Below are positions 22,840 to 34,319 of a DNA stretch of 64,000 bases, in pieces. The notes under the pieces were generated by a model. The model did no database searches. It was not told where the DNA came from and saw nothing but the letters and a program-made list of their open reading frames with translations. Source of the DNA: Phoma sp. XZ068 (taxonomy: Eukaryota > Ascomycota > Dothideomycetes > Pleosporales > Didymellaceae); contig RBKR01000001.1 in NCBI GenBank assembly GCA_004835665.1, positions 1,240,001 through 1,304,000 on the forward strand. Direction: 5' to 3'. Each line of letters starts with the position of its first letter. The stretch's first letter is position 1. Position numbers and translations under genes: made by a program.

Positions 22840-24156
22840 ATGGCGACCGAGCGTCCCTGGTATACACATCAGCCGCTAGAGGAGCCCAATCAGCAGTTAC
22901 GCCTGCTGAAGCGCAGACGGTGCTCGTCGAGAGATGGCTTGCCCCGGTTTGACGTCGAGGTGTTTTACCTCGAGGATGCACCGCCTTACAAAGCACTTTC
23001 CTATACTTGGGGCACTCCGCTTAACCCAAGATACATCCGCGTCGATAATAAGTATCTCTGGGTCAGGCAGAACTTGTTTACGTTCTTCCTCTGCTTCCAG
23101 GACTCGGATTACCTATGGACGGACCAGATCTGCATCAACCAGCGAGACATGGAAGAGAAGGAACAGCAAGTGGCCATGATGTCGCGCATCTACGCAGCCT
23201 GCGAAACAGTCATCGTCTGGATCGGTCGCGGATCTCCAAGGCAGCGGCGCGCAGTGGACGACTTCCAGCAAAAGCCCAAATTAAAACCCCTCAGCATGAT
23301 CCTCTGCGATCCCTACTTCACCCGCCTCTGGATCGTCCAAGAAGTCCTCCTCGCAAAAGACGTCCGCGTCATCACCCGCGGCACCGCAGGCACCGTCGAA
23401 CTCTCCTGGACCAGCATGCGCGAAATCGCAACCAGCACTGTCCTCTGGCTCGAAGACCGCGGCCACCACAAACGCGTTGTCGCCCTCTTCGCCCGACAAG
23501 GCACCATCATGCTGGACCCTCTCCACCTCCGCCCCCTAAGCTGGTGCATCGAGCGCTTCAGCGGCTACAAATGCAAAGACCCACGCGACCGCGTCTTCGC
23601 CCTCCTCGGTCTAGTCCGCGAATCCGAACGCATAGACATCGACTACGAGCGGCCCTTGGAAGAAATCTTCCTCGACGTAGTAAGAATCTTACAACACGAA
23701 TACCTCTCTCTCCCCGCCTCCCCCCGCAAAGACGATTCCCCCGGCGAACCCTTCCGCAAAGCCCTCGACATCCTGGCTGAAAACATGGGTCTCAAGGCTA
23801 TCGATCGCCGTTTGCAAGGCCTGCGCTCCCTCCTCGCTGACATCTTCAGCGATCGCAAATCCTACCGCAGTCGCAAAGCAGGTATGCCGTACGAGGCGGA
23901 CGTCACAGCGATTGGATTCGCGCCTGCGTCTGCGGATGCCGAGGGCGCGGGCGAAGTAAGGAGGCATTGGTGGGTGCTGGCTGATGGGGAGAGGTATACG
24001 CATACGTGTTGTCATTGTCAGGATTGGGCGAATAAGTATTATTGCTTTTGTAATGAGAGGAAGCCGGTTTATAGGTGGGTGGCGCCGATGCTGAGGTATA
24101 CGATGATTGAGTCGAGGTTTATTGGGCAGCTTAAGCCGGCGCTGTTGAGGGGGTAG
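22840..24156 (+). CDS. Heterokaryon incompatibility (HET) domain protein, 438 aa
   Basis: An intronless frame starts at ATG 22840 (the frame is open further upstream, but without ATG). The HET domain begins with FDVEVFYLEDAPPYKALSYTWG and continues with the core signatures LWTDQICINQRDMEEKEQQV and MSRIYAACETVIVWIG (about residues 35-140). These are the three blocks that define the family, which includes HET-6/TOL-type proteins. Further down come YFTRLWIVQEVLLAK, the typical tryptophan-rich segment, and the DPRDRVFALLGL motif. HET domains act in non-self recognition and trigger cell death when incompatible strains fuse. The C-terminus (about 385-438) is Cys/Trp-rich, with a CHC...CFC pattern. 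Wobble bases are almost all C until about 23890 and then shift to G/T-rich, which is unusual within one gene. Confidence 0.9.
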   Translation: MATERPWYTHQPLEEPNQQLRLLKRRRCSSRDGLPRFDVEVFYLEDAPPYKALSYTWGTPLNPRYIRVDNKYLWVRQNLFTFFLCFQDSDYLWTDQICINQRDMEEKEQQVAMMSRIYAACETVIVWIGRGSPRQRRAVDDFQQKPKLKPLSMILCDPYFTRLWIVQEVLLAKDVRVITRGTAGTVELSWTSMREIATSTVLWLEDRGHHKRVVALFARQGTIMLDPLHLRPLSWCIERFSGYKCKDPRDRVFALLGLVRESERIDIDYERPLEEIFLDVVRILQHEYLSLPASPRKDDSPGEPFRKALDILAENMGLKAIDRRLQGLRSLLADIFSDRKSYRSRKAGMPYEADVTAIGFAPASADAEGAGEVRRHWWVLADGERYTHTCCHCQDWANKYYCFCNERKPVYRWVAPMLRYTMIESRFIGQLKPALLRG

Positions 24157-24561
24157 GCGGGTGGTGACTGGCGGGCGTTTGGGTGGACTTGTATTGTTGG
24201 TTTGGTATTTGGTTGCGTCTGTTAGAAGGGATGTAGTGTGCTGTGGGTGTGCAGTGGTGGATGTAATGGTCCGAACGTTGTATCGCAGGGAGCTTCAGCG
24301 AGGTGGATGGTGACTTGTGGGTCTGCGAATGGCTATTTGAAGAACATGATTAGAAGCAGAGACTCTGAGTGCTCGCGACGATGGTTAGGAGAGAACTCAG
24401 CATGTGGATGGAGGCACTCGCAAGCCTATTCACAAACGCGATACCAAACGTACTAATCCGATAACGATCGAACGAGCATCAAGTATTAATTTAATAACTA
24501 TACGAACCACAAAACCACCCATTACAACCTCCCCCAGTCCCCTCCATCACACTCTCACCAC
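24157..24561. other. Convergent intergenic region
   Basis: The 3' ends of the HET-domain gene (plus) and of the carboxylesterase gene (minus) meet here. The sequence switches from G/T-rich to C/A-rich on the plus strand near 24450. No gene is apparent. Confidence 0.5.
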
Positions 24562-26441
24562 TCACACCGGCACCTTACTCGCGATCTGCCTCCACACCTC
24601 ACACCTCACACCTCTTCCCCCCTCCCACGCCAACGCATCAACAACACTAAAATCATTCTCCACACCGGGCTCCATAAACTGCGTCAAATTCCCCCCCACA
24701 AACTGCGGACTCATATACGCCACACCCCCCGTCGTATTCAAATTAATCATCCTACTCTCCCCATCATCCACCCACGCCGGCCAAACCAACCCTTCCAACC
24801 CCCGCGCACCGGCCGGCTTCGCCTCTTCAATAAATCCGCCCCAGATCCGCCTGAACACGTCCGTAAACACGGGAGGTTGGTTCGGTCCCGCAGGGCCAAA
24901 GTACGCGGATACATCGTCGCCGTGCTGCGACGCGGGGACAGAGTACTGGTAGTGCCACGCCGTGCGGTTTTGCGTGGTGAATGCCGAGGAGAGCCAGTAC
25001 GAGGGGCAGACGAAGGTGGCTTCGGCGTAGATGTTGTTGGCGCGTTGTTGGGGGCCGGATGCGAATTGGCTGATGTCGAGGGCGGTGGGGGGTGCGAGGC
25101 CGGTTGTTGCGAATTTTGCTGGGTTTGTGAAGTTTGAGGCTGGGTAGGCGGTCAGGATTGTGTCGAGGTCGGTTGGTGCAAGCGAGGGGTAGGCGCCTTG
25201 GAGCCAGGTTTGGAGGGCGGTGGTGCTGTTTATTGGGGGGACGAAGAGGGGGCCTTCGTTTGCGTTGTTGCCGACGAGGATGTGCTTGCCATTTACGCGG
25301 TGGGCGGTTAGAGAGTCGCTGGGGAGAGTGGTGATGAAGCCGGTATCAGGCTCTGTTACGGGAAGGAATGCCCAGTTGCCGAAGAAGCTGGCAGTGTTCT
25401 CTTCTGAGTTTGCCGTTTGCAGTGTTATGGTGTCTTTGGAGCGCAGACAAGAGAGCGTATCGGTAGAATTGGCACATCCAGAACGCGAAGCAAAGCTCTC
25501 ATACTTTTGAGTTGGCATTGAAGCATCGAAGTCGTACTGTGGTGGGAGGTAAGGTGAAGCAGCCACAATCTGGTATATAGTTAGGGACGGAGATTGAGAG
25601 ATGTAGCGATGTACTCACGCCACTGAACAGAGAGGTACCCAATGTACCGTTCTTGGCAATACTCAGTAGCATCACTCCGCCACCACCAGCGCTTTCGCCA
25701 GAAATCGTGACTCTCGAAACATCACCTCCGAACTGGCCAATATGATCTTGCACCCATTGCAGGGCAAATGCCATATCAAGAATGCCTGCGTTGAGAACAC
25801 CACTCTTCTGCACTTCTGCTGACGAGACGAAACCAAACGCACCGAGCTTGTAACGTCAGTTTTTGCTCCTCATATGCGTACACTTTGGCTTACCCTATAT
25901 TGAATAGAAACAGCGACGAAGCTGTTCGAATTTGCATTGATAATCTCACTCATATCCTGCTGCCCATTGCCACCACCATATCCACCTCCGTGGATCCACA
26001 CGAGTACTGGGAGTTTGCTACCTTCCTCGTAGTTGGGAGCATACACGTTGAGGAAGAGGCAGTCTTCATCGCCAGACGGCGATCCTGTACTGGGAAATGG
26101 TGCTGGAAATGCCTGAGGGCATCCTGGGGCGAATGCAGTAGCATTCACTGTACCATTTCGAGATACTGCTGGAGCTGCTGGTGCGCGCCAGCGCAGTTCA
26201 CCTAGTGGAGGTGCTGCGTAGCGGATGCTGTAGTGGTCAGTATGCTGGATCTCAACTATGCGCTGAACTTCACGTACCCTTTCCAGACATTGAGTTGTGT
26301 TGTAGCATTGTGAACACCTTGGTAGACGTCATAACCTAGGTCAATGGCCAAATCCTGAGTGTTGAGAAGCGGCGCTGCCAGTGCGGTTCCACCAAGCAGG
26401 CAGAGTACCGTGGTTGCAAAGACCTGCTGCATTGGTGCCAT
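24562..26441 (-). CDS. Secreted type B carboxylesterase/lipase, copy A, 577 aa
   Basis: Exons 26278-26441, 25894-26227, 25619-25846 and 24562-25569, with introns of 50, 47 and 49 nt, give 577 residues. A signal peptide is clear (MAPMQQVFATTVLCLLGGTALAA). The alpha/beta-hydrolase marks are GIRYAAPPLGELRW, EDCLFLNVYAP, the oxyanion-hole loop WIHGGGYGGGNG and the nucleophile elbow ISGESAGGGG with Ser218. Several N-x-S/T sites fit secretion. Family members hydrolyse esters of varied chain length outside the cell; the substrate cannot be read from sequence. A paralogue with the same overall layout lies at 57240-59168. Two of three introns (after KG and after the SLFSG segment) are at the same positions in both genes, while the middle one differs. 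The C-terminal exon shows a sharp C/A-rich to G/T-rich switch near 24880. Confidence 0.93.
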
Positions 26442-27046
26442 CTTTAGCGAAGTGGTTAATCCGTCGATCAGTGAACCATGGGACGACTGTGCATGTACTT
26501 ATGTACATGGAGGTCTATATAACCATCGGAATTGCATCCATCGTCATTAGGGTTTTGTTAAAGTAGCTTGCGTGGCTACGACCAGTCACAGAGGGTTCGG
26601 AGTTACCGTTCACGCACCGTAAATCGTACAGCGCATTATAGCTTGGGGTGCCTAGTCGAACATGGTCAATTATCGTGAACACGACGGTAGTTGTGAACGC
26701 TGCCATAAGCATGCGCGTGCTGCGAAGACCGAAGCACCGAATCGGTTTGCACGCGCCATCATGCCTCGTTCTTCTCAGTACTCGAACCCGCTCTTGAACG
26801 GTGATCAATGTTGTGTAGCTGTGGTGATACCAAGTCGCGATATTTGTCAGGCTCGGACATATCGTGAGCCGAAAACTGCACGTCGCTACTGGTTATCCCG
26901 ACAGCGGATTACGTTATTGCGGACTAATAATGCCGACAAGACATGGGATCGAAATTAACCTTCAAGAAGAAAGACAGTACAAGCGAAAATATCCATGATC
27001 ACTATTTGATTAGATATGTACATGTATTCAGGTCGCCCGCACCCTA
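26442..27046. other. Intergenic spacer upstream of carboxylesterase A
   Basis: This lies between two minus-strand genes and should contain the esterase promoter. On the minus strand a TATATAG element lies at about 26514-26520, some 75 bases before the start codon. No gene is apparent. Confidence 0.4.
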
Positions 27047-28448
27047 CTATACGTTGCTACGCGTTAGAATCTCCGTTGGTATCATTTCGTGCTGGCTTTC
27101 ATTGTCCCCTCCTTCTTTACTGCTCTCCACATGCTGTTCGAACTCTTTTATGACGTAGATGTTTCCCTTGTGCTGCGGGCTGTCTGAAGGTCTCGATCCG
27201 AGTGACTGCCCATGGGTGGCGCTCGAGTTGCTCGTCAAATTCTCTCGGTCGTCGCCAGATTTCCATGGCCCCTTGAATCCCATTTTGTGTAGTCTGTAAG
27301 AGGTACCAGTCTCTGCCGTCGAACCATGTCTTTTGCTGCCTTGACGAGAACCGAACATGGGAACAACCTTGACAACCAAAGGCTTGAGCGCTGGCAGTGA
27401 TGCGCAGACGATGGCGAGATTCATTTCAATGGCGCTCCAGTATGCGGTCGGTGAACTATAGTACGTTGCGTCGTCTAGGTGACGCATGAACACAGTGAGT
27501 GCGTAGAGTCGCATTATTGATACGATGCAGACGAACCATCCTATGGTGAGAATAGCGATGACTGCAGCCTTTTGCCGTTTTGGAATCTGCAATCTCCATA
27601 TACCTCGGATAGGGATGATTGCGACTAGAAGATCTGTTGTGATGTTCGCAGCTGAGTTCGTGTACCAAAACCTGTGAAATCTGTTAGCAGTGTAGTCTTA
27701 GCGATGCCACAACGTTGGTGACAGTCAAGTCGTTGGATTCGTGCTCATGTGGAAGGACTTACGCCTCACGATTGACACACGTAGCATTTGCTTGCTCTAG
27801 CACCTTCCAATACGCCGCTACTGGAATGCAGGAGAATATCGATACAAGTATCACTGCTATCGCGAATCCACAGACGATGGTTAACGCCACATAGACGGGG
27901 ATGCGCATCTCGCGGATCGTGAAGATGCGGTGATACTGCAAGAGGATCGAGATTTTCGTGACTGTAAGGCTAATGCCGTAGGTGATGATACTGAAGTAGA
28001 GATACTTGTTGTCATTAGTTGAGGTTCACGGTGCGCTTACGGCAACAAACCTTCATGACCTGTTCCACGCCCTCAGGGAATGGTACAAAAATTGCATGCT
28101 TTCCGTTGCCAGCATTGACCTCTACAAGACATTAGCTCTTAGCCAACAGCCGAAGCTACAACAATATCTATAACCTACGCAACACTTGGCAGACTCCTGT
28201 AAGTATGGATGCTATCTGCAACAATGTATCAACATTTACTCATTTGCTGCTGGAACAGGCCGACATACCATGGACACCACGATCGTCCAGTCTTCCCACC
28301 CAGTCTTATGGTACTTGATCCGTGTGAACAGCCGAAGGCAGACCGAGACAAACGAAATGACTGTGAATGCAATGACGATTTGCTTGCACATGGGTCCTTG
28401 GTCGTCTGCTTCGAGGGCGGCCAGCGCCTCAGGTGTAAGCCCGTCCAT
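27047..28448 (-). CDS. PTH11/rhodopsin-domain integral membrane protein A, 384 aa
   Basis: Five exons: 28269-28448, 28179-28215, 28051-28121, 27763-28004 and 27047-27671, all with GT-AG introns and consistent phase. Seven hydrophobic helices are visible: IVIAFTVISFVSVCLRLF, TIVVSMIASILTGVC, YFSIITYGISLTVTKISIL, VALTIVCGFAIAVILVSI, ITTDLLVAIIPIRGIW, AAVIAILTIGWFVCIVSI and AIEMNLAIVCASLPALKPL. The family motif RHLDDATYYSSP...WSAIEMNLAIVCASLP is typical of fungal rhodopsin-domain (SAT4-like) and PTH11-type proteins, some of which act as G-protein-coupled receptors for surface cues. There is no CFEM domain before the first helix. The cytoplasmic tail is Ser/Gly-rich and likely phosphorylated. It sits 605 bases upstream of the carboxylesterase, both on the minus strand; the second family member also neighbours an esterase. 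Confidence 0.9.
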
Positions 28449-30733
28449 GGCGAATCAGATAGCGAGTGTCGAACTCTGCTTATAGATCCTGAAGGTAGGT
28501 TGAAGAAAGAGGCTCCGCAGAGTGTAGTTTCTGGATGTGTCTCTCAATCGTTGAGTATAGGTCTTAGGACTGAGAGCGGAGACGGTCTTGTGGGGAAGAG
28601 CCGCACATACAATGTTCGCTGGAGGAGTGTTGTAAACCAGACCATCCACTCTAGCATACGAGTTTACAGGGGCACCGCTTACAAAGGTGTGTTCGGGAAG
28701 AGGGAGTGCCTAGCGGAAGTCACTGCATAGAAATACGCCGCAACCGGAAAGAAATCCAATGGGCAACTTTTCCGCGCGAACCTACCCTGGTCCTTAAGCT
28801 TGCACGACCGAGATGAGACTGACGGAGATACAGGGAAGAGGGAGCCCAATTTTTTTGGGGCTGAACTCGTTCCGCTGCGCGACAAGCGAGGAACAAGCGT
28901 CATATAGGGGACTTGATGCGTGGCGCTACCAATATCCTCGCAAGACGTTAGTTTCATGTAAGGTACACCATGGTCCGGGTCCAATAGTGTGAGCTGAGAT
29001 GGACCCATTAAACTGAAGCTTGTCTGCTCACAGTGGTTGCTAGTCATCTACAAAAGGAGCTCGTTCCTATTCGCCGAACGCTTTCAGCAACGACAAAGAC
29101 TGGCAACCATCCGTTTTGCAACGCAACAAAGCTTTAGACTACTGCAACCGGCAACAAGCACAAATTTCGTATTGTTGTATTGTAGACTTAGCATATACTA
29201 TTCTGCTGTGGCGTACGTATTCTGTCTTGCTGAGGAAGGTGGTCTTCTCTCGGCGTTCAACAACCTCATCCAATCTGACGTATGTCGTTAGCTCGGCAAA
29301 CGCGTCATTGCTTTTGATGGTTGGGTGCAAACTTTATCTTGCCGTTCATGCAGGATTATGACAGCGATTGACTTGCAGCTTTCCCGAGCAGAACTGTGGA
29401 TCGCCCGTCCGCTGTTCCCTCCCATTATTGCGCATTCTTATCGCAGGCATCGTGCACGTACCGCTGAAAGGCAGGTGTTGCGGGTATTTACAAGGGGTTT
29501 GTCCGTATAGTAACTCCGATGAAGATGCGAAGGTCGTATCTGCCACGTCATGACTATCAATTGTTGAAGCACACAACTGCACAGCATCGCTGCGACTCGT
29601 GCCTTTCGCTTACATGCAGTAGGCAGGCTGGCAGGTAGTCATTCATCGTATCTGACTGGACTGGCGTTACGGTATGACTCGAAGAGGAGCAGGAGAGTTC
29701 GGTCCACCCACCGGGGATGTGGGGAGAGATCCACTAATCGTGGCACGGCCCTAACTTGGCAAGCCACTGAACATGACTTGCCGCCTGACGTGCAGCCTCA
29801 GCATGTCCCCACTATTTTCCCTACCCGCGTTCGGATCCTACCGAAATAGGTCATTATGCTCAGGTCATAATTATAGGCGGACCGAATGCTCTTACAATCG
29901 AGCTGCGTATCTCGTCTCATCATGGTTGATGAACGGTGACGTTCAGCTGCACCGCAGATTATGACTCGCCACCATTGACTGTGAAGTACACTTTGCAGAC
30001 AACTATCGAGCTAGCTTCAGAAGTGAGCCTATAATTGACTTTGTTAGTGACTTCCTCGTTCTATAATCCGCATTTTCTGTTAGTCTCTTATTTCCGCTCT
30101 GGCTGTTAAAACCGTCTCCCCGTAAACTTTGTCCACGGGACCTTGCTAAAGCCTTGCTAAAGGTACAATACGTCGATCTCGTATCTCGCTACAGACAAGC
30201 TCCACACTGTTGCCCATAAAACTTGGATGCTTTGTCATGGCCTCGCTTCAAACATGAGGCCCACCCTTCATACTGCATATGTACCATGTGGGGATTATCA
30301 GTGGGTTGGATCGCTCGAGCGGGGCTGTGGTGTAGAGTGGACAATGGTGCCGCCAAGGCAAATCAGTGATTCGGCGGAGGAATGCATGGGATAATATGCA
30401 TCTCAATCTATGCCATCACAACAGGACGGCCGAGAAAGGAAGGTTGGCTGAAAATTTGATCCATTCATCGACATGTAAAACAGTAAGAGCCTTGAAAACA
30501 ATATGCACAGGCCATGGAGAATAGAAACAGCCGAAACCGCCCAATAGATACGCCGACAGATGCATGAAATGTCATCGAACATTCAGACGTGAAACAGAGC
30601 AGTAGGGACATTAGGAAGAAGGTCTTGACCAGCCTCACAAAGACCCACGCGCCCTCCACAGAAGGGCCCCAAACCGTAATAATACACCCATTGAAACACG
30701 CCACGAGACGACCTACTCCAGCAAGAACCACCC
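28449..30733. other. Gene-free region
   Basis: About 2.3 kb with only short, unsupported frames on both strands. I found no tRNA, no long inverted repeat and no transposon coding remnant. Pyrimidine-rich stretches near 28840 and 29160 are unremarkable. The rightmost part is probably the 3' untranslated region of the kinase gene that follows. Confidence 0.5.
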
Positions 30734-33043
30734 CTAGTTGAGCTGCGGGTTCGTCGTCGCCCTTCTCAACTTGTACAGTGGCAGGTAGTCGAAGTCATCC
30801 TTCTCGGGCTTGTACCTCCATGCCTTGAACTCGACGCCGTACGGCTTGGGTTCAAGCTGGTACAGCATGCCTAAGGGACAGTCGAGGTCTGCAACGTCCT
30901 CCCTGTTTAGGCCCTGGAAATACGCTAACAGCACCCTCGCCACACTGCGATGTGTGATCAAAAGACAGTGGTCTGTCATGCGCTCCAACTCGACGATGAC
31001 GGGGCGAATACGATTGATCACGTCCAGGTACCCTTCTCCACCAGGTCCCGGGTAGCGGTAAGCTAGTTTATCACGACGACGACGGAGGTACTCATCAGCG
31101 TGCTTTGTGCGGATTTCGTCATAGGTCAGGCCTTCCATAATGCCAGCGTTTAGCTCGTCGAGCATGCGCATCTGCTTGACCTCAAACTCATCGTCGCAGA
31201 AGTACTGTCCCGATTGGACACTGCGCTTGAGCATGGAAGTCCAGACGCAAAAGTTGTTGTGCTCGAAGTCGCTGCTGAAATACGGGTTGGGCGGGGTGTG
31301 GTCACCTGGAACAGGAGGGAAATGGGTGTTTGCCATTTTGTCGGCTTGGCGAATAGCCCATTCTGTGCGCTGTTTATCGATGAAGCGAGTCATTGCTTTT
31401 GCGTATTTGCGGCCATTTTCAGAGAGATCGGAGTCGCCGCCTATTTTGCCAGCGACATTGTCAAGGGACTCGCCATGGCGTGTTATCCAGATCATACGGG
31501 GGGCGAGGTTGAAGTTGAGGAGGTAGTAGACTGCTTGGCCAGCGAGGAAGCCTTTGATCTGGTGAGAAATCATTTTGCGACCTACGTCGACCATCTTGAC
31601 GTATGGCATGTTGTTCTCTTCCTCATAGTCGCCGATCGGGACGTAGTTCTTCTCGTAAATGGCGACACGTTTTTTGAAGTCCTCGAGCGCAGCATACGGG
31701 TCTTTGTCCTGATAGTCGGGCCCAGACAGCTTCAAACGCATGTTTGACTCGAGGAGACTCTTGTCCTGGCACACACTCTCGACAAACAGGACGTTCAACT
31801 CGGGGCCAGCCCGCGCACGAATCTTCTCCATAATCTGCTTTCTGCGTCCAAGTGTGGAATTTGTTGCGTCGAAGATTCCGACTGAGCCATTGCCGTTCAG
31901 AATGTAGTCAAGAAGATCGTCCAAGGTTTCCATAGCGCACTGCTCTCGGATCTGGGCGGCTCTCTGGTTCTTGGGGTCGAAGAAGTCCGCTGATTGATCC
32001 ATGCTCTCGTCCTCAGCCTTCTGTTCATCTCCATTTGGCGCTTTCGGACCCGGTGATGTGACTTGAACGCGGGGCACGTCCACTTCCTCAACGGCAGTGG
32101 AGTTCTCTGAGGCGCGAAGTGGGTCCTTCAGGTCCAGTGGGGCCATTCCTCCGTTATCTGCAACGGCCGACTCGCCGTTGATGAGAATTTTAGCTGCAAT
32201 CTGTGGGAGGGAGTCCTTGTGTTGTTCTAGCGCGTTCCTAACCCCAGAAGGAACCCTCTCCAAGCTCTGTTGCGACAAGCGAAAGCCGTGCCCGCTTGCA
32301 GCCACACGGCGCTTCTCCCCCACATTGAAAATCTTGGTGTCGTGCTGCAGCCAATTGAGGTATCTTGTCATCTTCTTCGTGATGTATGACTTGCCACGCG
32401 CAGGCAGGCCAACCATGACGATAACGAGCTTGGAGCCGACATCGCGCGACGCAATCTTGCCATCAGGCGAGACCTTCGACTTGGTAAGGCCGGGGATGTC
32501 GAGCGTGGTAGGGCGGATGCGGGGCGTGGAAGCAGCGCTGCTGTTCCTCGTCAGGGCCCTGGGTCTGTTAGTATGCAGCACCTCAGCAGATGGAGCGGCT
32601 GGGACGGACCCCTTGGGACTTCCTGGCTGCGACGGCGCGGGGGTGTCGCTCAGCGCGACGCCGACGCCATCCTTCGAGGTCGCATGGGTGTGGTGGTGGG
32701 TGCCGGCGGCAGAGGTAGGCGGGGGCTTGAGCTCTCCACGGTGGGCGGCGGCAAGGTCCCTGATCGCCTGCACGCTCTTTGGGGGTCCTGCGGAGGGGAT
32801 GCCGGGCGGTGCGGGCGTGGAACGCGGGGCTTGCGCACCGTTGCTGATCGTGGGGTTTGTGGGCTGCGCGTGGTCCTTGGGGTGGTTGAGGCTGCTCATG
32901 AGAACGTTTCGGGCGTAGATGGAGTGCTGGCTGGTGCGGCGTGTCGAGGTTGCTGGGTTGCTGGAGGCGGAGGAGCGTCGACGCTGAGCATGATGTAGGT
33001 CGGTTCCACTTTCGGCGTGTCTCGGAGGTGTGATCGCGGCCAT
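30734..33043 (-). CDS. PFK26: 6-phosphofructo-2-kinase/fructose-2,6-bisphosphatase, 769 aa
   Basis: A single exon from ATG 33043. It makes and breaks fructose 2,6-bisphosphate, the activator of phosphofructokinase. Residues 1-200 are a Ser/Pro/Thr-rich regulatory N-terminus. The kinase has its P-loop at VGLPARGKSYITKKM (about 211-225) and the NVGEKRR turn. An unusually long insert of about 105 residues (about 247-350, Pro/Glu-rich) separates this from SADFFDPKNQR, after which come FDATNSTLGRR, VESVCQD and SGPDYQDKDP. The bisphosphatase starts at IWITRHGESLDN with His523, and has the acid residue in LNAGIMEGLTYDEI and the second histidine in LLITHRSVARVLLAY. Both active sites look intact, unlike yeast Pfk26, where the phosphatase histidine is replaced. 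The insert may carry regulatory phosphosites. Confidence 0.95.
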   Translation of the reverse strand: MAAITPPRHAESGTDLHHAQRRRSSASSNPATSTRRTSQHSIYARNVLMSSLNHPKDHAQPTNPTISNGAQAPRSTPAPPGIPSAGPPKSVQAIRDLAAAHRGELKPPPTSAAGTHHHTHATSKDGVGVALSDTPAPSQPGSPKGSVPAAPSAEVLHTNRPRALTRNSSAASTPRIRPTTLDIPGLTKSKVSPDGKIASRDVGSKLVIVMVGLPARGKSYITKKMTRYLNWLQHDTKIFNVGEKRRVAASGHGFRLSQQSLERVPSGVRNALEQHKDSLPQIAAKILINGESAVADNGGMAPLDLKDPLRASENSTAVEEVDVPRVQVTSPGPKAPNGDEQKAEDESMDQSADFFDPKNQRAAQIREQCAMETLDDLLDYILNGNGSVGIFDATNSTLGRRKQIMEKIRARAGPELNVLFVESVCQDKSLLESNMRLKLSGPDYQDKDPYAALEDFKKRVAIYEKNYVPIGDYEEENNMPYVKMVDVGRKMISHQIKGFLAGQAVYYLLNFNLAPRMIWITRHGESLDNVAGKIGGDSDLSENGRKYAKAMTRFIDKQRTEWAIRQADKMANTHFPPVPGDHTPPNPYFSSDFEHNNFCVWTSMLKRSVQSGQYFCDDEFEVKQMRMLDELNAGIMEGLTYDEIRTKHADEYLRRRRDKLAYRYPGPGGEGYLDVINRIRPVIVELERMTDHCLLITHRSVARVLLAYFQGLNREDVADLDCPLGMLYQLEPKPYGVEFKAWRYKPEKDDFDYLPLYKLRRATTNPQLN

Positions 33044-33855
33044 GCCTCACTAGGAAGTACCGCTAGTCACCCAGCAAACGCAAACCGGGCGCGGACCACA
33101 AGTATGACGGGCGCGGGGTCGCAGAGGGTTTGCGGGTGAGATCGTGTGTGAGTGGGAAGGGCGTGAAGTGTTGGAGAAAGTGCGCGGAGCGTTACTCGGA
33201 AGAGCTGGCGACTCGTGTTTTTTTGTAGAATGGGAAGAAAGGCCGATGACTGTTCCCGTCTTTCCTAGGGTTCAGGGCGAACTAAACGCCAAACTTGACC
33301 TTGAAAAACGGTCCGCCGCCAAAAAACTAGTCGGTAGCGGGCGCTGGACCTTCAGGAACGCGCGAGGGTGGGCAGGTCCTGCGATTGCGATACTGCATTG
33401 TTGCCTTAAATCTTATCTGTGCTTGATAAAGAAGTGAGCAGGTGCCCTTCCAGCTGTTTGTTTGGAGAGTAACATCCCGCTCTGGCTTGTCCTGCTGCTC
33501 GAAACGGACCGCCCCACGTCAGACTCCGAGACCAATCGATCAGACACGCGCTCGAGACGACCACCATTCCTCGCTGCGATGGTGCTATCAGACCTCGTTT
33601 GACGTTACTGGCGCAGGCCCGTCGCTATCTGGCGCCTCATGTCGTCGCGACCGCTGTCTCGACAAGAGCTGGCTTGCAGCACCTGGTAACTGTTGGAAGC
33701 AGCAGTGGAGAGTGGCAGTAATTGCGTGCACATCCAAATGCTTGGCTTCAATTTGTCGACTCGGCGAGCAAGTGAGCTGTTCTCCGGGTGATGACTTCGT
33801 CCTGATGAGGGAGGCTCACGCACGAGACCCCATGAACATGAGGCACGGATGCTGA
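33044..33855. other. Intergenic spacer
   Basis: It contains the promoter and leader of the PFK-2 gene and the 3' end of the DUF202 gene, both on the minus strand. No supported gene. Confidence 0.45.
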
Positions 33856-34319
33856 TCAAGTTTCGAGCCGCAGCGTGAGCACCAGCAGGCAGATGTACGC
33901 CGAGATGCTCAGCGCAGTCAACACGCTCACCACATTACCGCTCGTCCTGAATTTTTTTCTATGGAGACCATCCTCGCCTACTTCAGAAAAGAACTGTTTG
34001 TTGCCTGTCGCCTGTCAGTTGGCCATTTTGGCTGCAGTTTCGATTTCCACGTACCCTGCTGTCTTCGGAACAGGCTGATGAACAGAATACCCGCGCCATA
34101 CACAGCGAACAGCGCACCAATAGAGTAGAACTCGGCTGTGAAGATCTTGAGCACGATGAGTGCAAACGAGAACTGTCCGATGGCCGTCCGGATGTATGCG
34201 CCTTCGAAAGTTCGCTGCGCTGCGCGAATCTCTACCATCTCAGCAGGTGTGAGAATGACTGAGCGTGCGCGGTGAAGGCGCAAGTGATAGCGGTCAGCGA
34301 CATGACGGCCTTCAAACAT
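33856..34319 (-). CDS. DUF202-family small membrane protein, 137 aa
   Basis: Two exons, 34055-34319 and 33856-34004, with a 50-nt intron whose splice gives RRQQGNKQFFSEVGEDGLHRKKFRTSGN. After a short basic N-terminus (motif RARSVILTPAEMVEIRAAQRTFEGAYIRT) come three hydrophobic helices. They are about 50-66 (IGQFSFALIVLKIF), about 68-85 (IGALFAVYGAGILFISL) and the C-terminal VVSVLTALSISAYICLLVLTL. The (R)AxxRTFxAxxRT motif followed by three helices defines DUF202 (YidH-like) proteins; in fungi the same domain forms the membrane part of the vacuolar VTC complex. This stand-alone form has no SPX or VTC domain. Its role is unknown. Confidence 0.85.
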
